Assembly: GCF_018613655.1 (NCBI RefSeq)
Contig: NZ_JAGGPW010000004.1
Location: forward strand, 88,499-152,498
Direction of reading: 5' to 3'
From: Planococcus sp. ISL-109
GTDB taxonomy: Bacteria; Bacillota; Bacilli; Bacillales_A; Planococcaceae
Length of the DNA stretch: 64,000 nt
Below, piece after piece: positions 32,821 through 40,607 of this stretch. Every line of letters begins with the position of its first letter. The first letter of the stretch is position 1. Both the position numbers and the translations under genes were made by a program. The notes under the pieces are model-generated. The model was not told the DNA's origin, ran no database searches, and was given only the letters and a program-made list of their open reading frames with translations.

Positions 32821-33948
32821 GTGATGGTCCACAAAGCGTACAAGTTTCGACTCTATCCCAATAAGAAACAGCATGTGCTCATTGCCAAAACGATCGGCTG
32901 TAGCCGCTTTGTGTTCAATCACTTCCTGGGTCACTAGAATACCACTTTTGAAGAGACCGGAAAGGCTTAGGCTACCTCCACTGTTCTGCACAGCTCACTC
33001 AACTGAAGAAAGAGCTGCTCTGGTTGAAGGAAGTCAACAGTATCGCCTTGCAGTCTGCCCTCCATCATCTGGACGATGCGTTCAAGCGATTTTGGAACAA
33101 GCAAAACCAAAAGCCGCGCTTCAAGTCCAAGAAGAATCCGGTCCAGTCTTATACGACCAAATTCACGAACGGCAATATCGCACTTGACGGACAGAAGATC
33201 AAGCTGCCGAAACTGGGCTGGGTCCGTGTGGCCAACAGCCGGGAAATCGACGGACGCATCCTGAGCGCCACGGTCCGGCGCAAACCCAGCGGCGGCTATT
33301 ACGTGTCGCTCTTAGTGGAAACCGAAGTTCAAGAATTGCCGAAAACAGGTTCGGCAGTCGGCATCGATATCGGGCTCAAGCAATTCGCCGTTTTGTCCGA
33401 CGGCACGGTCTATCAACATCCGCAAAGCTTCCGAAACCTGGAGAAGAAACTCGCCAAAGCGCAAAGGAAGCTAGCTAGGCGTCGGGAGCTGGCCGGAAAA
33501 CGCGACTGCCCCTTGCTGGAGGCGAAAAACTACCAGAAACAAAAACGGCACGTGGCGCGGATCTACGACAAAATCGCCACTGCCCGAACGGATTTCCTGC
33601 ACAAATGCTCGACCGACATCGTCAAAAACCACGACCTGATCGGCATCGAGGATTTGCAGGTAGTTGCCGTGCTCCAAAACCGCCAATTGGCCAAGGGAAT
33701 CAGTGAAGCTAGCTGGTCGGAATTCCGCCGCATGCTCGAATACAAAGCAAACTGGTACGGCAAACACGTCGTGGCCGTTGGCAAAACCTTTGCCTCCAGC
33801 CAGTTGTGCTCGAACTGCGGATACCAGCATCCAGACGTCAAGCAGCCCGTCCTGTTCGGCGCACCACGAGCGGGATATGAACGCCAGTATCAATATCAAG
33901 CGTGAGGCCATGCGACTCCTAACCGCAGGAACTGCGGGGCTCGCCTAA
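32821..33948 (+). pseudogene. tnpB: TnpB RNA-guided nuclease of IS605, multiply frameshifted
   Basis: GTG 32821 after AAGGAGGTGGCC starts MVHKAYKFRLYPNKKQHVLI, the TnpB N-terminus. Stops and frameshifts at about 32936-33020 break the frame. The centre is open from 33024 ([35 protein letters not shown] with the first RuvC Asp; GIEDLQV with the catalytic Glu). The zinc ribbon [10 protein letters not shown] is present, but a frameshift near 33845 moves the final [12 protein letters not shown] with the third Asp into another frame. Intact TnpB has about 370-400 residues. Inactive. Confidence 0.85.
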
Positions 33949-33985
33949 TCAAGCAACCGACTGCCTAGTTGGTGTTCTTAGGAAT

Positions 33986-34019
33986 CTCCCACTTAAACGC
34001 CTGAGCGTTTAAGTGGGAG
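33986..34019. repeat. IS605 right-end hairpin
   Basis: A perfect 15-bp stem with a CTGA loop follows the tnpB stop by 38 bases. In this family the right-end hairpin is the cleavage recognition structure, and the guide RNA covers the same region. Confidence 0.75.
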
Positions 34020-34022
34020 TAG

Positions 34023-34456
34023 TTCAAGCTGTATATAAGGTGCCTTCATCGATTATGAAAAACGTATTTTTCCAGGTTGTTCGGCAAGCTGATTGCTTAT
34101 TTCCCATGATATAATGAGGTATAAGCTAATCGAAGTGGCACGAGTATCACCATATTACGAACCTGAAAAACCGGGTTAGGGCCCTGTTAGGCCACAAGCA
34201 AAGCTGTCATCGACTTCACTTGCCTTGCCACATCCACGTGAGCAGCACCGAGCAACATAAATTATTCTAAATGATGTATTTGAGTTATCTTGATTTAAGA
34301 ATCACAGATGACAGGAAGATAGGCAAAGTTTCAAGCCGTTTTTGGGAACGGTTCCAAAAATGGCTTTTGGTGGGAAAAGGGTTTCTTTGATAATTAAGTT
34401 TTCTGGTACATGTTGCAAGGCAAGATTTTACTTTTACCAAAAGGAGTATAAATAAA
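34023..34456. other. Noncoding region ahead of the sucrase gene
   Basis: About 430 bases without a gene. The only regulatory signal recognised is the LacI-type palindrome at 34341-34358. No convincing promoter with proper spacing was found. Confidence 0.5.
34341..34358. promoter_or_regulatory. LacI/ScrR-type operator
   Basis: TTTGGGAACGGTTCCAAA is a near-perfect palindrome with the central CG and GGAAC/GTTCC arms of LacI-family sucrose repressor operators. It lies about 100 bp before the sucrase gene. The matching repressor upstream is broken, so the sucrase may be constitutive or controlled from elsewhere. Confidence 0.6.
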
Positions 34457-35926
34457 ATGGAATTACCACTGGGGAAAAGTTACATCCGACTCGATCAGGT
34501 CAACCAAGAAGCGATAGATAAGCTGATTTTAAGGGTCAATAGCTGCACTTGGCGGCAAACGTTTCATATTCAACCGATTTCTGGGCTTCTCAATGATCCG
34601 AACGGTTTCAGTTACTTCAACGGGGAATATCATCTGTTTTATCAATGGCATCCGTTAGGACCTTTTCATGGCTTAAAATATTGGTACCATACCAAATCAA
34701 CAGATCTTGTAAACTGGAAGAATGTAGGGATAGCCATTAAACCAGACGATTATTTTGACAGCCATGGAGCATATACGGGAAGTGCCATTGAGCATAACGG
34801 AAAATTATATTTGTTATACACAGGCAATACACGGGATGAGAATTTTGATAGACACCCACATCTATGTATAGCAATAATGGATGCCCAGGATAATATTACT
34901 AAATTGGAAGAATCAGTTCTTGATAAAGTCCCAGCGGGATATACTGAGCATTTTCGCGATCCGAAAGTATGGAAAGAGCCAGAAAGTTTTTACGCGGTGA
35001 TCGGAGCACAAAGAACGAATAAAACAGGATGTGTCTGTTTATTAAGTTCAACTAACCTGTTGGATTGGAACTTCGAAGGAGAACTTGCCACAAAGTTGGA
35101 TGACTTCGGCTTTATGTGGGAATGCCCGGATTATTTTGAAATAGAAAATCAAGGTGTCTTGGTTTTCTCTCCGCAAGGACTGGAGCCTGTTGGGGACCTT
35201 TATCAAAATATTTACCAAGCGGGTTATGTGCTGGGTGAGAGGATCGATCTGCAACGAAAAGAATTGAATCATGGAAGTTTTATCGAACTTGACAGAGGTT
35301 TTGATTTTTATGCCCCACAAACCATGGAGGATCCAAATGGCAGACGTCTTTTAGTCGGCTGGATGGGTTTGCCTGGAATCGAGTATCCTAGCGATATAAA
35401 TGGATGGGCCCACTGTTTGACACTCCCTCGGGAATTATCGGTTCACGGTGGAAAAATAATTCAAAAACCTGTGCCGGAACTTCAGTCACTTCGTAAAAAG
35501 AAAGCTGAAGCAGCGGATAGAATTTCTAATGAAAAGAAAGGGTATGATGGATTTTCTGGTGTTACTTATGAACTTGTGTGTGAGTTTGAACAAGGAGATG
35601 CCTTAGAATATGGGATAGAATTCTGCGCGGGAGGGGATAAAAAAACGGTGATCAAATATGATGCGGTGCAAGGGAAAGTCATACTGGACCGCAGGCTATC
35701 AGGCAAAGTAATCGGAAGCGCGTTTGGAACAGAAAGAAAATGCCATATAGTTGGAAATGTTCACAAGTTTCATTTGTTCGTTGATTCTTCATCCGTGGAA
35801 GTTTTTGTGAACGATGGAACTGAAGTGTTTACCTCCCGTATTTTTCCGGATAGAAAAAGCAAGGGAATTCGGTTTTTTGCAACAGGCGGTTCTGCGGCGT
35901 TTAAAGCTGTAAAGTGGGACTATTAA
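34457..35926 (+). CDS. scrB: Sucrose-6-phosphate hydrolase (GH32)
   Basis: A 489-residue glycoside hydrolase family 32 enzyme that cleaves sucrose 6-phosphate or sucrose. The three catalytic residues are visible: nucleophile Asp47 in GLLNDPNGFSYF, transition-state Asp168 in FRDPKVW, and acid/base Glu222 in MWECPDYF. A five-bladed propeller is followed by a C-terminal beta-sandwich (about 355-489). There is no signal peptide, so it acts in the cytoplasm on imported sugar. AAAAGGAGTATAAATAAA precedes the ATG. A broken repressor lies upstream and a broken fructokinase downstream. No sucrose PTS gene is present in the window. Confidence 0.92.
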   Translation: MELPLGKSYIRLDQVNQEAIDKLILRVNSCTWRQTFHIQPISGLLNDPNGFSYFNGEYHLFYQWHPLGPFHGLKYWYHTKSTDLVNWKNVGIAIKPDDYFDSHGAYTGSAIEHNGKLYLLYTGNTRDENFDRHPHLCIAIMDAQDNITKLEESVLDKVPAGYTEHFRDPKVWKEPESFYAVIGAQRTNKTGCVCLLSSTNLLDWNFEGELATKLDDFGFMWECPDYFEIENQGVLVFSPQGLEPVGDLYQNIYQAGYVLGERIDLQRKELNHGSFIELDRGFDFYAPQTMEDPNGRRLLVGWMGLPGIEYPSDINGWAHCLTLPRELSVHGGKIIQKPVPELQSLRKKKAEAADRISNEKKGYDGFSGVTYELVCEFEQGDALEYGIEFCAGGDKKTVIKYDAVQGKVILDRRLSGKVIGSAFGTERKCHIVGNVHKFHLFVDSSSVEVFVNDGTEVFTSRIFPDRKSKGIRFFATGGSAAFKAVKWDY

Positions 35927-35958
35927 TAGAGTAAGTTTTAAAAAGGTAGATGTGCTGA

Positions 35959-36120
35959 ATGGGAAAATTATTTTCTATTGGCGAAATATTACTAGATTTT
36001 ATCCCCCACCAAAAAGGGATCGCATTAAAAGATGTCATTTCTTTTACGCGAGTTCCTGATGGGGCTCCTGCAAATGTCGCTGCTGCTATTAGAATCAAAC
36101 AAAATAGCAGGATAACCTGA
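35959..36120 (+). pseudogene. scrK: Fructokinase (PfkB family), N-terminal stub
   Basis: The frame MGKLFSIGEILLDFIPHQKG to VPDGAPANVAAAI is the start of a PfkB-type fructokinase with the GGAPANVA substrate motif (here DGAPANVA). After residue 47 the homology ends and a TGA follows at 36118. Intact enzymes have about 310-320 residues. It lies 32 bp after scrB, the usual operon order, so the operon has lost its 3-prime part. Confidence 0.8.
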
Positions 36121-36245
36121 TAGGTCGACTTATGTATCATCTTTCAAACGCTAACATATCACTTCAAACGAATGTAACTTAATGGTAATTAAGTTACTTT
36201 CAAAATCAAAGAAGGAAACCAGTTACTTTAGGTTCATTCAAAAAA

Positions 36246-36288
36246 AACAAGCATGCGCCATCTTACTGGGCACACGCTTGTTTTTTCT
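36246..36288 (-). terminator. Terminator of the Asp23-type operon
   Basis: ACAAGC(G)TGTGCCC and its complement flank CAGTAAGAT on the minus strand, and the stem is followed by TTTTTTT. It lies about 15 bases past the Asp23 stop. Confidence 0.8.
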
Positions 36289-36303
36289 TACTGATTATAG
36301 GTG

Positions 36304-36750
36304 TTATTCGAGTGTTCTTGGCACTTCTCCGGTTTCAGGGGCATTTTTTTCTTCGAATTTACTTGTTTCTTCAAATTCGGCTCTTGTCATCACATCTTCT
36401 ACATGCATATTTAATTCCACTACATCAAGACCTGTCATGTTAAGCATGGATTTTTTGACTTGGGCAATCGTTTCTTCGAAGATAGCCGGAATACTTTTTC
36501 CATATTCCACAATGACTTTTAGGTCAAGTGCTACTTGCTTTTCGCCAATCTCGACGTCAATTCCCTTTGTGATATCTCCAGAAGCACGAAAACGATCCGC
36601 AATGCCACTCATAAATCCACCACTCATTGACAAGATCCCGTTAATATCACTCGCAGAAATACCTGCAATTTTTTTAATAACCTGTTCTTCAAATGTTAAT
36701 TTGTTTTTGTGGCCGCTTACCTCGTTGGTTGTTGTTAAAGTTTCTTTCAT
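36304..36750 (-). CDS. Asp23/Gls24 family envelope stress protein
   Basis: A 148-residue soluble protein. It contains the Asp23 core LTFEEQVIKKIAGISASDIN, MSGGFMSGIAD, VDVEIGEKQVALDLKVIVEY and the helix around ESVIAQVKKSMLNMTGLDV-like residues, ending with an acidic tail. In Staphylococcus, Asp23 is anchored beneath the membrane by AmaP and responds to alkaline or envelope stress. Here it is last in an amaP-DUF2273-asp23 operon. AGGAGAAGATAAAA precedes the ATG. Confidence 0.9.
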   Translation of the reverse strand: MKETLTTTNEVSGHKNKLTFEEQVIKKIAGISASDINGILSMSGGFMSGIADRFRASGDITKGIDVEIGEKQVALDLKVIVEYGKSIPAIFEETIAQVKKSMLNMTGLDVVELNMHVEDVMTRAEFEETSKFEEKNAPETGEVPRTLE

Positions 36751-36775
36751 TTTTATCTTCTCCTGTCGTTTTAGT

Positions 36776-36985
36776 TTATCGTTTGTTTTTCAAAAACTGA
36801 AACCACGATGTTGTATCCAGTTTTCCATCTTTCCATTTTCCGATGATGTACCCGGTAGCGGCACATGCCAAGATAAAAAGAGTTGGACCTACGTTGATTG
36901 TCAGAAATAAACTCGCAATAATAACCCCAATTAACAGTCCAGCCAAGCGACCGCGGTAGGGCATCAAATAATCGGATGTTTTCAT
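36776..36985 (-). CDS. DUF2273 small membrane protein
   Basis: A 69-residue protein with one or two helices (RLAGLLIGVIIASLFLTINV and TLFILACAATGYIIGKW). The YRGRLAGLLIG opening and the GY-IGKWKDG end are characteristic of DUF2273, usually encoded between amaP and asp23. The start follows AGGGGGAGGCTG. It likely takes part in the same envelope-associated complex. Confidence 0.88.
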   Translation of the reverse strand: MKTSDYLMPYRGRLAGLLIGVIIASLFLTINVGPTLFILACAATGYIIGKWKDGKLDTTSWFQFLKNKR

Positions 36986-36996
36986 CAGCCTCCCCC

Positions 36997-37548
36997 TTAC
37001 ACGACACGCTGCGTTTGTTTTTTATGGAGCTCTTTGGTTTCCCCAATTATAATTTCAACGTTTTCAACAGGGATCTCTAACAGACTTCCTACGGCTTCTT
37101 TTACGCGTTCTTGCATTTGTTTGCCTAGAGATGGCAGCTTGGTTTGATCGAATACCTGACAACTCACTATAATCGACACTGCGTTCTGTTTCCGATTAAT
37201 GGTTGCTCGGACAAGAAGATCTCGTACACCACTAAGTTCTTTAACTGAACGAAGCGCAACAGACTCTATTGCTTTTCTGGAAATTTCAATGTTGCCCTCA
37301 CCCGTTCGAATGATAATCTGCTTTTCTGGCGTAGGAGAAAAAAGGCCAGATAGAAGTAAAATTAGAAAGATGAAGCCGATAAATATACTCGCGGAAAGTA
37401 ACGTATAAAAGAACCATTCTGTGCCATCAAAAGACTGAACCCACGGTGAGATGTATGGGATCTCAAAAATGACCGATGCCAATACTAATATACTTAGTAA
37501 CCCAGTTACTCCGAAGACAATTAGTAAAAAGCGATTAAACGGGTTAAT
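36997..37548 (-). CDS. amaP: Alkaline shock response membrane anchor protein AmaP
   Basis: With the start proposed here the protein has 183 residues and two N-terminal helices (FNRFLLIVFGVTGLLSILVL and WFFYTLLSASIFIGFIFLIL). A cytosolic Asp23-like domain follows (EGNIEISRKAIESVALRSVK). In-frame there is no ATG, GTG or TTG before the first helix. The only candidate is ATT at 37548 (reading INPFNRFLL) with GAGAGGGGG about 10 bases upstream. Starting at the next possible codon, TTG 37482, would remove the first helix. So it is either a rare ATT start or a mutated start codon. It is the first gene of the operon. Confidence 0.8.
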   Translation of the reverse strand: MNPFNRFLLIVFGVTGLLSILVLASVIFEIPYISPWVQSFDGTEWFFYTLLSASIFIGFIFLILLLSGLFSPTPEKQIIIRTGEGNIEISRKAIESVALRSVKELSGVRDLLVRATINRKQNAVSIIVSCQVFDQTKLPSLGKQMQERVKEAVGSLLEIPVENVEIIIGETKELHKKQTQRVV

Positions 37549-38058
37549 GGTGTTTGCCCCCTCTCGAAATCAGGCTGAGTACCCTTTTCATGTTTCTCTT
37601 TTTTTATTACTTGAAGCAATTTGCAACTTGGAGCCGTCACCACTCGAATTAGGAGACATCAAGAAAAACGATCACCCCCCCAGTATTTGGACTGAGAGTT
37701 ACAGCACAGACAGTAAGGGCTGCCTGATAACTCTCTGCCTTCTATAGCACCTAGAAAGCCTGTTTGATATAACATTAGACAGTCAATGATGAAAATCCTC
37801 TTTTTTAGACGAAAAAAAGGCATTTTAGATTTTTTCCAGGAAGGTAAAAAGAAACCATCTTACATTTGAAAGAACAAGGATTGAGTGAGACCGTCAATAT
37901 TTATGTGTAAATAGATAAATCCTTTTCTTGTATGTAGGTAGTCGATTATGAATTTGTAAAATTATCAGAAAAATAACAAAATAATGATTATTAATTTTCG
38001 TTATGGGTAACTTAAGTATTAATAGCAGCAAAAATAAAACCAGAAAGTAGGGGGTAAG
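37549..38058. other. Intergenic region between divergent envelope genes
   Basis: About 510 bases without a gene. It must hold the promoters of the amaP operon (minus) and of the LysM gene (plus). A sigma-B-like GGGTA element occurs before amaP but no matching GTTT box at proper distance, so I do not call it. Confidence 0.5.
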
Positions 38059-38904
38059 ATGGTGAAAATGAATTTGAAACCCGTCCCTCAAGCCAAAAAG
38101 GAAGAGCCTCAATCGGCGAAAGGAAAGAAACGAATGGCCAAAATTCTCATGTCGTTTGCGTTAGTCTCGTCCGCTGCAGTTGCAGGCCCAGTGGTTACAC
38201 CAAGTGCAGCTACTGAAGTGGCCAGTTATTACATTGTCCAAAAAGGAGACACATTCTACAGCATTGCGAAAAAGTACGATTTGGTAGTTGAACAGCTGAT
38301 GGCGGCGAACTTCACTACAAGCAGCAAAATAATAGCCGGACAAAAAATCGCAATTCCTCACAAAAACCAGCCTTGGTATGGAAACCAGGAAAATCTGGAT
38401 AACAGAAATTATCGGGTGGTAAAAGGGGATACCTTGTATTCCATTTCCAAACGGACAGGCGTTTCGATCGACAGCATCAAGAGACTTAACAATTTAACAT
38501 CGGACCTCATTCAGATTGGGCAAATCTTAACGCTGTATCCTGATACGGGGGTAATACAACGAACTTCTGCACAGTACGTCGTGAAGTCTGGAGACACTAA
38601 GTACACATTGCGAAACAAATTCGGAGACGCGATCGCTTTGCCAACTGGTACATTGCAAGTGCTTCAAGAGCTTAAAGTCACAGGTAAAGTGCTGCAAATC
38701 ACCACAGAAGAACCTTTTGGGTTAGCAGATGGCCGCGTGATCGAAGTGAAAGCGGGCGATGATTACTATGCGATAAACCTGTATCAAGGAAACGATCCAA
38801 TCCAGCATTTGGCGGACCGAAATGATCTTAGATTAACGTTCACGGTGGTTCGTGTAGAACAGCGATATGAAATGGTTTCTTATGCGGTGCAAGAATTGGA
38901 ATGA
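38059..38904 (+). CDS. LysM-domain cell wall protein
   Basis: A 281-residue exported protein. A basic start and hydrophobic segment (KILMSFALVSSAAVAGPVVT, about 30-49) form a signal peptide or anchor. LysM domains lie at about 57-100 (YYIVQKGDTFYSIAKKYDLV), about 121-163 (YRVVKGDTLYSISKRTGVSI) and a degenerate third from about 173 (YVVKSGDTKYTLRNKFGD). LysM binds N-acetylglucosamine in peptidoglycan. There is no catalytic domain at the C-terminus (about 200-281), whose fold I do not recognise. GTAGGGGGTAAG precedes the ATG. Confidence 0.85.
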   Translation: MVKMNLKPVPQAKKEEPQSAKGKKRMAKILMSFALVSSAAVAGPVVTPSAATEVASYYIVQKGDTFYSIAKKYDLVVEQLMAANFTTSSKIIAGQKIAIPHKNQPWYGNQENLDNRNYRVVKGDTLYSISKRTGVSIDSIKRLNNLTSDLIQIGQILTLYPDTGVIQRTSAQYVVKSGDTKYTLRNKFGDAIALPTGTLQVLQELKVTGKVLQITTEEPFGLADGRVIEVKAGDDYYAINLYQGNDPIQHLADRNDLRLTFTVVRVEQRYEMVSYAVQELE

Positions 38905-38934
38905 AAAAGGTAATTTAGTTTTGAGCTATGGCAG

Positions 38935-38974
38935 AAAAAATCACCCGGACATATTTGTCCAGGTGATTTTTTGT
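38935..38974 (+). terminator. Terminator after the LysM gene
   Basis: AAAAAATCACC-GGACA and TGTCC-GGTGATTTTTT pair in a strong stem-loop, followed by TGT. It can also serve the minus-strand methyltransferase. Confidence 0.85.
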
Positions 38975-39021
38975 AGCTACTTCTAAAATCTGCTTACGTT
39001 CTTGCAACCATGTCTTAGATT

Positions 39022-40020
39022 TTATGCTTCCTGTAATTCTGCGACAGAAAGGGATGATTTATCTGTTCTCTCGCACACCAAAATTTCCCGCAGAAATAAT
39101 GCTTTTTTCGCGATGCAGCGGTCGGTTATCGTGAAGCCCGCGTCCTCTATCATGTAATCGATGGGATCAATGGTTACGACAAGCAATTTTTCGGTGAATG
39201 GCAATGCGTGTTTAAGGATTTCCTGCTGTTCAACGAGTGTCGCGTGCGTGTACAGGTTATACGGCATATCAATAATGGCCACGTCGTATTGCTGTTTAAT
39301 ATCGGCAATCGCGCCTAAGTCGACTGTTCCTGACAAACCGAAATGCGCGATGTTTTCCCGCGAACCATCAACGACGAGTGGATTGATGTCCCGGCCGACA
39401 ATGTCGATCCCCATCGACAATGCTTCGACCAATACGGTTCCAATGCCACAGCACGGATCGATCGCTTTGACTCCCGCAGGATCTGGAACCGCAATATTGG
39501 CGATAGCTCGCGCCACTCTTGTACTCAGCGCAGTGGAATATTCCCGTGGTTTTCGCTGATGTTTGAACCAAACAGACTCGCTTTGCAGGTATTTCCCAAA
39601 ATACCAACGGTCCTCAAATGGAATCAGCCCAAAAGTGACATCCGGGTTATGAACATCGGCTTTCCCTGTGATAACAAAGCCAATCTGTCGTTCAATCTCC
39701 CGTTTTTCCGCGTACTCTACTTTATCACCCAAAGCCAAGCCGTTGATTTTCGGGAAAATCACTTTAAACGTGTAACTTTCCATATCCACTTCGGCAGCTT
39801 GTTTCAAAATGTCCGCTAGCTCCGCGCCCTCAAACAACACTTCAATCCGCTCCTTGATGAATGGGCTTCTGCTCGGGTCTATACCGCGCGTGCTTTTAAT
39901 GATTTTCTCTTCGGTATCCTTTGCGAAAAAAGCGCGCATCTCCAACTGGCATAAGTCTTTCTCGTCTGGATGATATGCGTATGTATAAATAAATCCACCT
40001 AGTGGCGTTAATTGTTTCAT
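39022..40020 (-). CDS. Trm11-like RNA/DNA methyltransferase
   Basis: A 332-residue SAM-dependent methyltransferase. The SAM-binding motif I DPCCGIGTVLVEALSMGIDI (about 188-207) and the catalytic motif IV DMPYNLYTH (about 258-266, an NPPY-type variant) define a class I N2-guanine type methyltransferase. A THUMP-like N-terminal region precedes it (about 1-150). Homology is to the Trm11/TRM-G10 group that modifies tRNA G10, but the target is not proven. The start follows AAGGACGGGATGAA. Confidence 0.85.
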   Translation of the reverse strand: MKQLTPLGGFIYTYAYHPDEKDLCQLEMRAFFAKDTEEKIIKSTRGIDPSRSPFIKERIEVLFEGAELADILKQAAEVDMESYTFKVIFPKINGLALGDKVEYAEKREIERQIGFVITGKADVHNPDVTFGLIPFEDRWYFGKYLQSESVWFKHQRKPREYSTALSTRVARAIANIAVPDPAGVKAIDPCCGIGTVLVEALSMGIDIVGRDINPLVVDGSRENIAHFGLSGTVDLGAIADIKQQYDVAIIDMPYNLYTHATLVEQQEILKHALPFTEKLLVVTIDPIDYMIEDAGFTITDRCIAKKALFLREILVCERTDKSSLSVAELQEA

Positions 40021-40607
40021 TTCATCCCGTCCTTCTTAATGCGTCCTGTCTAGACTGCATTTATAAAGTATACCAATATCAACGGAGGAATAAGGCACAA
40101 GGAACATCGAAAAGTTTCCTGGCTAAACATTTATAGAAGAAACCCCAACACCTTTTGGCTATTAGATCATTGGGGGTATTACTTAATTTTTGAAGCATCC
40201 TATATAAAACGAATGTAAGTATCATCTAAATAGCTCTAAACCATTCGACGCAGTCTCAAGTGAGGCATTGAATATAATGTAAGGCCTAAGCATGCACATA
40301 CGCATTTCCGCGCACCAATTCCACTACATTCCCACCATTACACTCCTCTAGGGAAGCGATTCCCCAAACAGCGGATGAATGTTATAGAAGCAGATAGTAT
40401 TTCAATCGCTAGAACCAACGGAATTTAACAGCCGTCCCGCGGCAAGGGTGAAGCGCAGCAGTGAGACAGGTGGTCTTTCTTCCTGGCTCACTGCGAAAGC
40501 GGGGCTCCAAGCGAGTCGGCTAATACGATGTGACGCCTTAAAAAAGCAAGCACATTTCCGCACACCAATTCCGGCTCATACTGTCACACATACCAAGAAT
40601 GCTGTGT
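40021..40607. other. Noncoding region with a long hairpin repeat
   Basis: About 590 bases without a convincing gene. GCAGTGAGACAGG (40458-40470) and CCTGGCTCACTGC (40482-40494) form a 13-bp stem with one mismatch. Two related phrases (CATTTCCGCGCACCAATTCC at 40302, CATTTCCGCACACCAATTCC at 40553) are direct repeats. It looks like a non-coding repeat element. Confidence 0.55.

Larger units (their letters stand above)
32712..34022 (+). mobile_element. IS200/IS605-family element (tnpB only)
   Basis: It contains a broken tnpB and no tnpA. At its right side is the perfect hairpin CTCCCACTTAAACGC / GCGTTTAAGTGGGAG (33986-34019), typical of an IS605-type right end where tnpB-linked guide RNA is also encoded. 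The left limit is approximate, set where the LacI reading stops. It interrupts the sucrose repressor gene. Confidence 0.75.

Noticed and set aside
37585..37610. Sigma-B promoter for the amaP operon
   Set aside because: A GGGTA-like element is present but the GTTT box at 12-15 bases upstream is not.
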